From: an uncultured Faecalibacterium sp.
GTDB lineage: Bacteria > Bacillota > Clostridia > Oscillospirales > Ruminococcaceae
Direction: 5' to 3'
Assembly (NCBI GenBank): GCA_934525405.1
Contig: CAKSZF010000071.1
Span: 1-7,548 of the forward strand
DNA length: 7,548 nucleotides
Position numbers and translations under genes: made by a program. The notes under the pieces were generated by a model. It ran no database searches. It worked only from the letters and a program-made list of their open reading frames with translations, and had not been told where the DNA came from. Below are positions 4,232-7,548 of the stretch, in pieces; position 1 is the stretch's first letter; each line of letters starts with the position of its first letter.

Positions 4232-5461
4232 TTAAGTTCTGTAATCGCCGTTGATCTTCACATAGTCGTAGGTCAGGTCACAGCCCCATGCCTTGGCGCT
4301 TGCCTCGCCGGTGCCCATATCCACCTTGACCAGAATATCGTGCTCTGCCAGCACCTTTGCGGCTTCGTCCTCGCTGTACGGATGGTAAGCGGCGTTCTCG
4401 CACACATACACCTCGCCCGCCTTGCTGGAAAGCCAGACGCAGACCTTATCAATGGAGAAATCGCCGGGGGTATAGCCGATGGCGCACAGGATGCGTCCCC
4501 AGTTGGCATCGCGGCCAAAGACCGCCGCCTTGAACAGGTTGGAGCAGACCACGCTGCGGCTGACGGCGCGGGCGGTCTTGAGGTCGGGCGCATGGGTCAC
4601 CTCGCAGGTGATCAGGTGGGTGGCGCCCTCGCCGTCTCCGGCGTGCTCGGCGCACATGTGCTCTGCAATGGCGGTCAGTGCGGCCACAAAAGCGGCGTAG
4701 TCCGCGTTCTCCTCGCAGATCTCCGGGTTGCCCGCAAGACCGGACGCCATGATGATCAGGGTATCGTTGGTGGAGGTATCCAGATCCACACTCATCTGGT
4801 TATAGGTTCCGGGCACCACCGTTTTGAGCGCCTTTTCCAGCAGCGCGGGCGAGACGGCGGCATCGGTGGTGTAGAACGCCAGCATGGTGGCCATGTTGGG
4901 GGCGATCATGCCGCTGCCCTTGCCGATGGCACCCACGGTGCACACCTTGCCGCCCAGCTCGAACTGGATGGCGTACTCCTTTTTATGGGTGTCGGTGGTC
5001 ATGATGGCGGTGGCAGCGTCCGTGCTGCCCTGCGCGGTGGCAGCCAGCTTTTCCGCCGCCGCCGGGATGCCCCGGGCAAAGGGGTCGATGACCATGGGCT
5101 GACCGATGACGCCGGTGGAGGCAGGCAGAACGTCCTTTGCGTCAATGTTCAGCGCCTTGCCCACCAGCGCACAGCACTCCTCGGCCAGCTCCACGCCGTT
5201 GGCTGCGCAGGTGTTGGCGTTGCCGCTGTTGACCACGATGGCCTGTGCATAGCCATCTGCCAGATGGGCACGATCCACCTTGATGGGCGCACCGCAGACC
5301 TTGTTGGTGGTGTACACGCCCGCAGCGGCGCAGCGCACCTCGGCCTTGATCAGCGCCAGATCGTATTTTTCGCTGTGATTTGCCCGGATGCCGCAATGGA
5401 CACCGGCGGCGGCAAAACCCTTGGGCGCGCAGATGCCGCCCGCAACTTCCTTATACTGCAT
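4232..5461 (-). CDS. argJ: Ornithine acetyltransferase (glutamate N-acetyltransferase)
   Basis: This 409-residue protein moves the acetyl group from N-acetylornithine to glutamate, releasing ornithine and regenerating N-acetylglutamate. Some family members also use acetyl-CoA, which cannot be judged here. It is made as a precursor that cuts itself. The cleavage motif KGSGMIAPNMATM (181-193) is intact, with cleavage expected between Ala191 and nucleophile Thr192. The oxyanion-hole Thr-Gly is in STGVIG (115-120). Further family blocks are VVNSGNANTC (76-85), QMSVDLDTSTNDT and the ending NGDYRT. Length is typical. The start at 5461 follows AAAGGA eight bases upstream and gives the usual N-terminus; a longer version from 5482 would include the binding site itself. 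It follows argC after 33 bp, and a repeat element lies directly behind its stop. Confidence 0.96.
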   Translation of the reverse strand: MQYKEVAGGICAPKGFAAAGVHCGIRANHSEKYDLALIKAEVRCAAAGVYTTNKVCGAPIKVDRAHLADGYAQAIVVNSGNANTCAANGVELAEECCALVGKALNIDAKDVLPASTGVIGQPMVIDPFARGIPAAAEKLAATAQGSTDAATAIMTTDTHKKEYAIQFELGGKVCTVGAIGKGSGMIAPNMATMLAFYTTDAAVSPALLEKALKTVVPGTYNQMSVDLDTSTNDTLIIMASGLAGNPEICEENADYAAFVAALTAIAEHMCAEHAGDGEGATHLITCEVTHAPDLKTARAVSRSVVCSNLFKAAVFGRDANWGRILCAIGYTPGDFSIDKVCVWLSSKAGEVYVCENAAYHPYSEDEAAKVLAEHDILVKVDMGTGEASAKAWGCDLTYDYVKINGDYRT

Positions 5462-5469
5462 AACGATTT

Positions 5470-5475
5470 TCCTTT
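5470..5475 (-). promoter_or_regulatory. Ribosome binding site deciding the argJ start
   Basis: AAAGGA on the minus strand (5475-5470) within GGAAAGGA lies eight bases before the ATG at 5461-5459. It excludes the in-frame ATG at 5482 as the main start. Confidence 0.7.
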
Positions 5476-5494
5476 CCCACAAAGAAAAACAAGT

Positions 5495-6436
5495 TTATTC
5501 CAAGCCCTTCGTCTCTTCCAGACCCAGCATCAGATTCATGCACTGGACGGCGGCACCGGAGGAGCCTTTGCCCAGATTATCAAACAGCGAGACCAGCATC
5601 ATCTGGTCTCCGGCGGCGTTCACGGTCAGGTACAGCTCCATGCGGTCGGTGCCCGCCATGGCATTGGAGTACAGGCCGTTTTCCGGCAGCGGCTCGTTCA
5701 GGCCATGCACCTTCACGGTGGCGGCGTCCTTGTAGTAATCCGCAAGGGCGGCAGCCACGGCCTCGGCGGTAGTGCCCGCAAGGCCAAGATCCAGCGGCAC
5801 CAGCACCTGCATCCCGCAGTAGTAGTCACACACCACCGGCACGAACATCGGCGTGTGCACAAGGCCGCTGATCTTCTGCATCTCCGGCAGGTGCTTGTGG
5901 CCAAGGCTCAGGCCGTAGCTTTTGGGCGCATCCAGCTTGCTGTGCGCCGGGCGGTCGGGGCTTTCGTAGTCCGCGATCATCTTTTTGCCGCCGCCGGAGT
6001 AGCCGGAGATGCCGGTGCAGCTGAAGGGGTAGCTTTGCGGCACCAGCCCCAGCTCCACCAGCGGGCGGGCGATGCTGATAAAGCCGCTGGCATAGCAGCC
6101 GGGCACTGCCACGCGGTAAGAGTTCTGAATTTTTTCCTTTTGTCCCTTCAGCTCCGGGAAGCCGTAGTCCCATGCGGCATCGGTGCGGAAGGCGGTGGAG
6201 GTATCCAGCACCTTCACGTCCGGGCGCAGCAGGGGCATGACTTCTTTAGAAGCCGCATCCGGCAGGCAGAGGAAGGCAAGGTCGGCAGAATTGATGACCT
6301 TTGCCCGCTCGTGCACGTCCTTGCGCCCTTCGGCAGAGATGGACAGCAGCTCGATCTCCGGGCGCTCGGCCAGACGGTCGGCGATGCGCAGGCCGGTGGT
6401 GCCGGAGGAGCCATCAATAAATACCTTTACCTTCAT
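5495..6436 (-). CDS. argC: N-acetyl-gamma-glutamyl-phosphate reductase, short (type 2-like) form
   Basis: This 313-residue enzyme reduces N-acetylglutamyl phosphate to the semialdehyde with NADPH, third step of the pathway. The N-terminal nucleotide-binding motif is FIDGSSGTTG (6-15). The catalytic cysteine is Cys114 in VAVPGCYASGF (109-119). SGYSGGGKKMI (144-154) and LGHKHLPEM (178-186), holding the likely catalytic histidine, follow. Compared with the common form of about 345 residues it is shorter, and its compact N-terminus resembles the group classed as type 2 ArgC. The ATG at 6436-6434 overlaps the argH stop as ATGA and has AGGAGG seven bases upstream inside argH, so its translation is probably coupled to argH. 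Confidence 0.94.
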   Translation of the reverse strand: MKVKVFIDGSSGTTGLRIADRLAERPEIELLSISAEGRKDVHERAKVINSADLAFLCLPDAASKEVMPLLRPDVKVLDTSTAFRTDAAWDYGFPELKGQKEKIQNSYRVAVPGCYASGFISIARPLVELGLVPQSYPFSCTGISGYSGGGKKMIADYESPDRPAHSKLDAPKSYGLSLGHKHLPEMQKISGLVHTPMFVPVVCDYYCGMQVLVPLDLGLAGTTAEAVAAALADYYKDAATVKVHGLNEPLPENGLYSNAMAGTDRMELYLTVNAAGDQMMLVSLFDNLGKGSSGAAVQCMNLMLGLEETKGLE

Positions 6437-7548
6437 GCGTTTTCCTCCTCCCATGCGTCCAGCCGTGCCGTTGCCAGCGCGATCTGGCGCTGGACGCTGG
6501 CGGCGCTGGGGCCACCGTAGCTGGTGCGTCCCTCGCAGCAGTGCACAAGGTCGATGGCATCATAGATATCGGCCCCGAACAGCGGGCTGTAGGTCTGGAA
6601 CTGGGTCAAGGTCAGCTCCTCCAGCGTTTTGTCGGCGGCAATGCAGTCCGACACCATGCAGCCGGTCAGCTTGTAGGCATCCCGGAAGGGCATTCCCTTC
6701 TTGGTCAGGTAGTCGGCGCAGTCGGTGGCGTTGATAAAGCCCTTTGCGGCGGCGCGGCGCATATTGGCGGGCAGGGTCTTCATGGTGTCCAGCATGGGGG
6801 TGATGGTCTTGAGGCAGAGTTCCAAGGTATCCACTGCATCAAAGATGGCTTCCTTGTCCTCCTGCATATCCTTGTTGTAGGCCAGCGGCAGGCCCTTCAT
6901 CATCACCAGCAGGGTGTTCAGGTCGCCGTACACCCGGCCGGTCTTGCCGCGGATCAGCTCCGTGACATCCGGGTTTTTCTTCTGGGGCATAATGGACGAA
7001 CCGGTGGTAAAGGCATCGTCCAGTTCAATGAACTTGAACTCCCAGCTGCACCACAGGATGATCTCCTCCGAAAGGCGGGACAGGTGCATCATGCAGATGG
7101 AGATGGCGCTTGCCAGCTCGATGCAGAAATCGCGGTCGGACACGCCGTCCAGACTGTTGGCGCAGGGGGCAGTGAAGCCCAGCTTTTCGGCGGTGAAATC
7201 CCGATCCAGCGGGTAAGTAGTGCCCGCCAGCGCACCCGATCCCAGCGGGCACTGGCTGTCCATACGGGCGGTGGCGTCCGCAAAGCGGTCAAGGTCGCGC
7301 AGCAGCATGGAGGCGTAGGCCATCAGCGCGTGGCCGAAGGTGATGGGCTGGGCACGCTGTAAATGGGTGTAGCCGGGCATGACGGAGGCGGTGTTCTCCG
7401 CTGCCTTTTTGCACAGCACCCGCACCAGCTCCACGATGTAGGCCTGCAAAGTCTTGCTGTAATCCCGCAAAGTCAGGCGGATATCCAGCGCCACCTGATC
7501 GTTGCGGCTGCGGCCGGTGTGCAGCCGCTTGCCCGCATCCCCGATGCG
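6433..7548 (-). CDS. argH: Argininosuccinate lyase (N-terminus outside window)
   Basis: The frame is open to the right edge and gives 371 C-terminal residues, so roughly 85-90 of about 460 are missing. The enzyme splits argininosuccinate into arginine and fumarate, the last step of arginine synthesis. The visible part begins in the conserved HTGRSRNDQ segment (fragment residues 10-18). It carries the GYTHLQRAQP segment with its catalytic-region His (fragment residue 62), DGVSDRDF, and the superfamily signature GSSIMPQKKNPD (183-194) with its mobile catalytic serine loop. A GTG at 7494 is internal and not a start. The stop TGA overlaps the argC ATG. As the most upstream arg gene visible, it may be preceded by argG and the main promoter, neither of which is in the window. 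Confidence 0.96.
   Translation of the reverse strand, partial: RIGDAGKRLHTGRSRNDQVALDIRLTLRDYSKTLQAYIVELVRVLCKKAAENTASVMPGYTHLQRAQPITFGHALMAYASMLLRDLDRFADATARMDSQCPLGSGALAGTTYPLDRDFTAEKLGFTAPCANSLDGVSDRDFCIELASAISICMMHLSRLSEEIILWCSWEFKFIELDDAFTTGSSIMPQKKNPDVTELIRGKTGRVYGDLNTLLVMMKGLPLAYNKDMQEDKEAIFDAVDTLELCLKTITPMLDTMKTLPANMRRAAAKGFINATDCADYLTKKGMPFRDAYKLTGCMVSDCIAADKTLEELTLTQFQTYSPLFGADIYDAIDLVHCCEGRTSYGGPSAASVQRQIALATARLDAWEEENA
6444..6449 (-). promoter_or_regulatory. Ribosome binding site deciding the argC start
   Basis: AGGAGG on the minus strand (6449-6444) lies within the last codons of argH, seven bases before the argC ATG at 6436-6434. It rules out the in-frame ATG at 6454, which lies upstream of it. 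Confidence 0.8.

Noticed and set aside
3229..4254. Plus-strand open frame of 341 codons opposite argB
   Set aside because: Antisense shadow of argB that also runs through the repeat element. Its His/Asp-rich product has no family features.
4034..6520. Plus-strand open frame of 828 codons running antisense through argJ and argC
   Set aside because: It mirrors two proven minus-strand genes in a GC-rich genome, where biased codon positions leave the opposite frame open. The product is His/Gly/Ala/Val-rich with no domain, and it runs across intergenic DNA and gene junctions.
1..7548. CRISPR array, tRNA, rRNA, defence genes, insertion sequence or prophage
   Set aside because: No regularly spaced repeats, tRNA T-loop motif in cloverleaf context, transposase or integrase frame, or defence-type domain was seen on either strand.

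Overview
The window is a segment of a GC-rich bacterial chromosome dominated by an arginine biosynthesis operon read entirely on the minus strand. In transcription order it holds argH (5' part cut off by the window edge), argC, argJ, argB, argD and argF. Together these cover N-acetylglutamate kinase, the acetylglutamyl-phosphate reductase, the acetylornithine aminotransferase, the acetyl-recycling ornithine acetyltransferase, a carbamoyltransferase and argininosuccinate lyase. The only step of the cyclic pathway not seen is argG, which may lie just upstream of argH outside the window. Gene content, base composition and hairpin-rich intergenic repeats suggest a gut Clostridia member of the Faecalibacterium/Oscillospiraceae type. 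That placement is inference, not shown directly.

Layout: 1-112 is the C-terminal tail of an unidentified plus-strand gene. 113-950 is a long intergenic stretch holding a hairpin-rich repeat (138-350), a strong GC hairpin (366-403), a short unassigned minus-strand open frame (441-557), a candidate small RNA with its own extended -10 promoter and intrinsic terminator (about 657-785, minus) and a 12-bp perfect hairpin (884-919). 951-987 is the argF terminator. 1007-7548 is the arg operon.

Operon structure: argH/argC and argD/argF overlap by ATGA, implying translational coupling. argC and argJ are 33 bp apart. Two wider gaps break the operon. The argJ-argB gap (157 bp) is mostly filled by a four-hairpin repeat element. 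The argB-argD gap (99 bp) carries a good sigma-A-type promoter, a possible ArgR half-operator and a hairpin with a T-run that reads as a terminator for the plus strand. The operon may therefore be expressed as a long transcript plus a separately controlled argDF transcript.

Most notable point: the product called argF has the carbamoyl-phosphate site and the HCLP motif of transcarbamylases. It lacks the Asp...Ser-Met-Gly loop that holds ornithine in classical ornithine transcarbamylases, so its substrate handling deserves a check. No defence system, mobile gene cluster, CRISPR array, tRNA or rRNA was seen. Apart from the points listed, this is ordinary housekeeping sequence.
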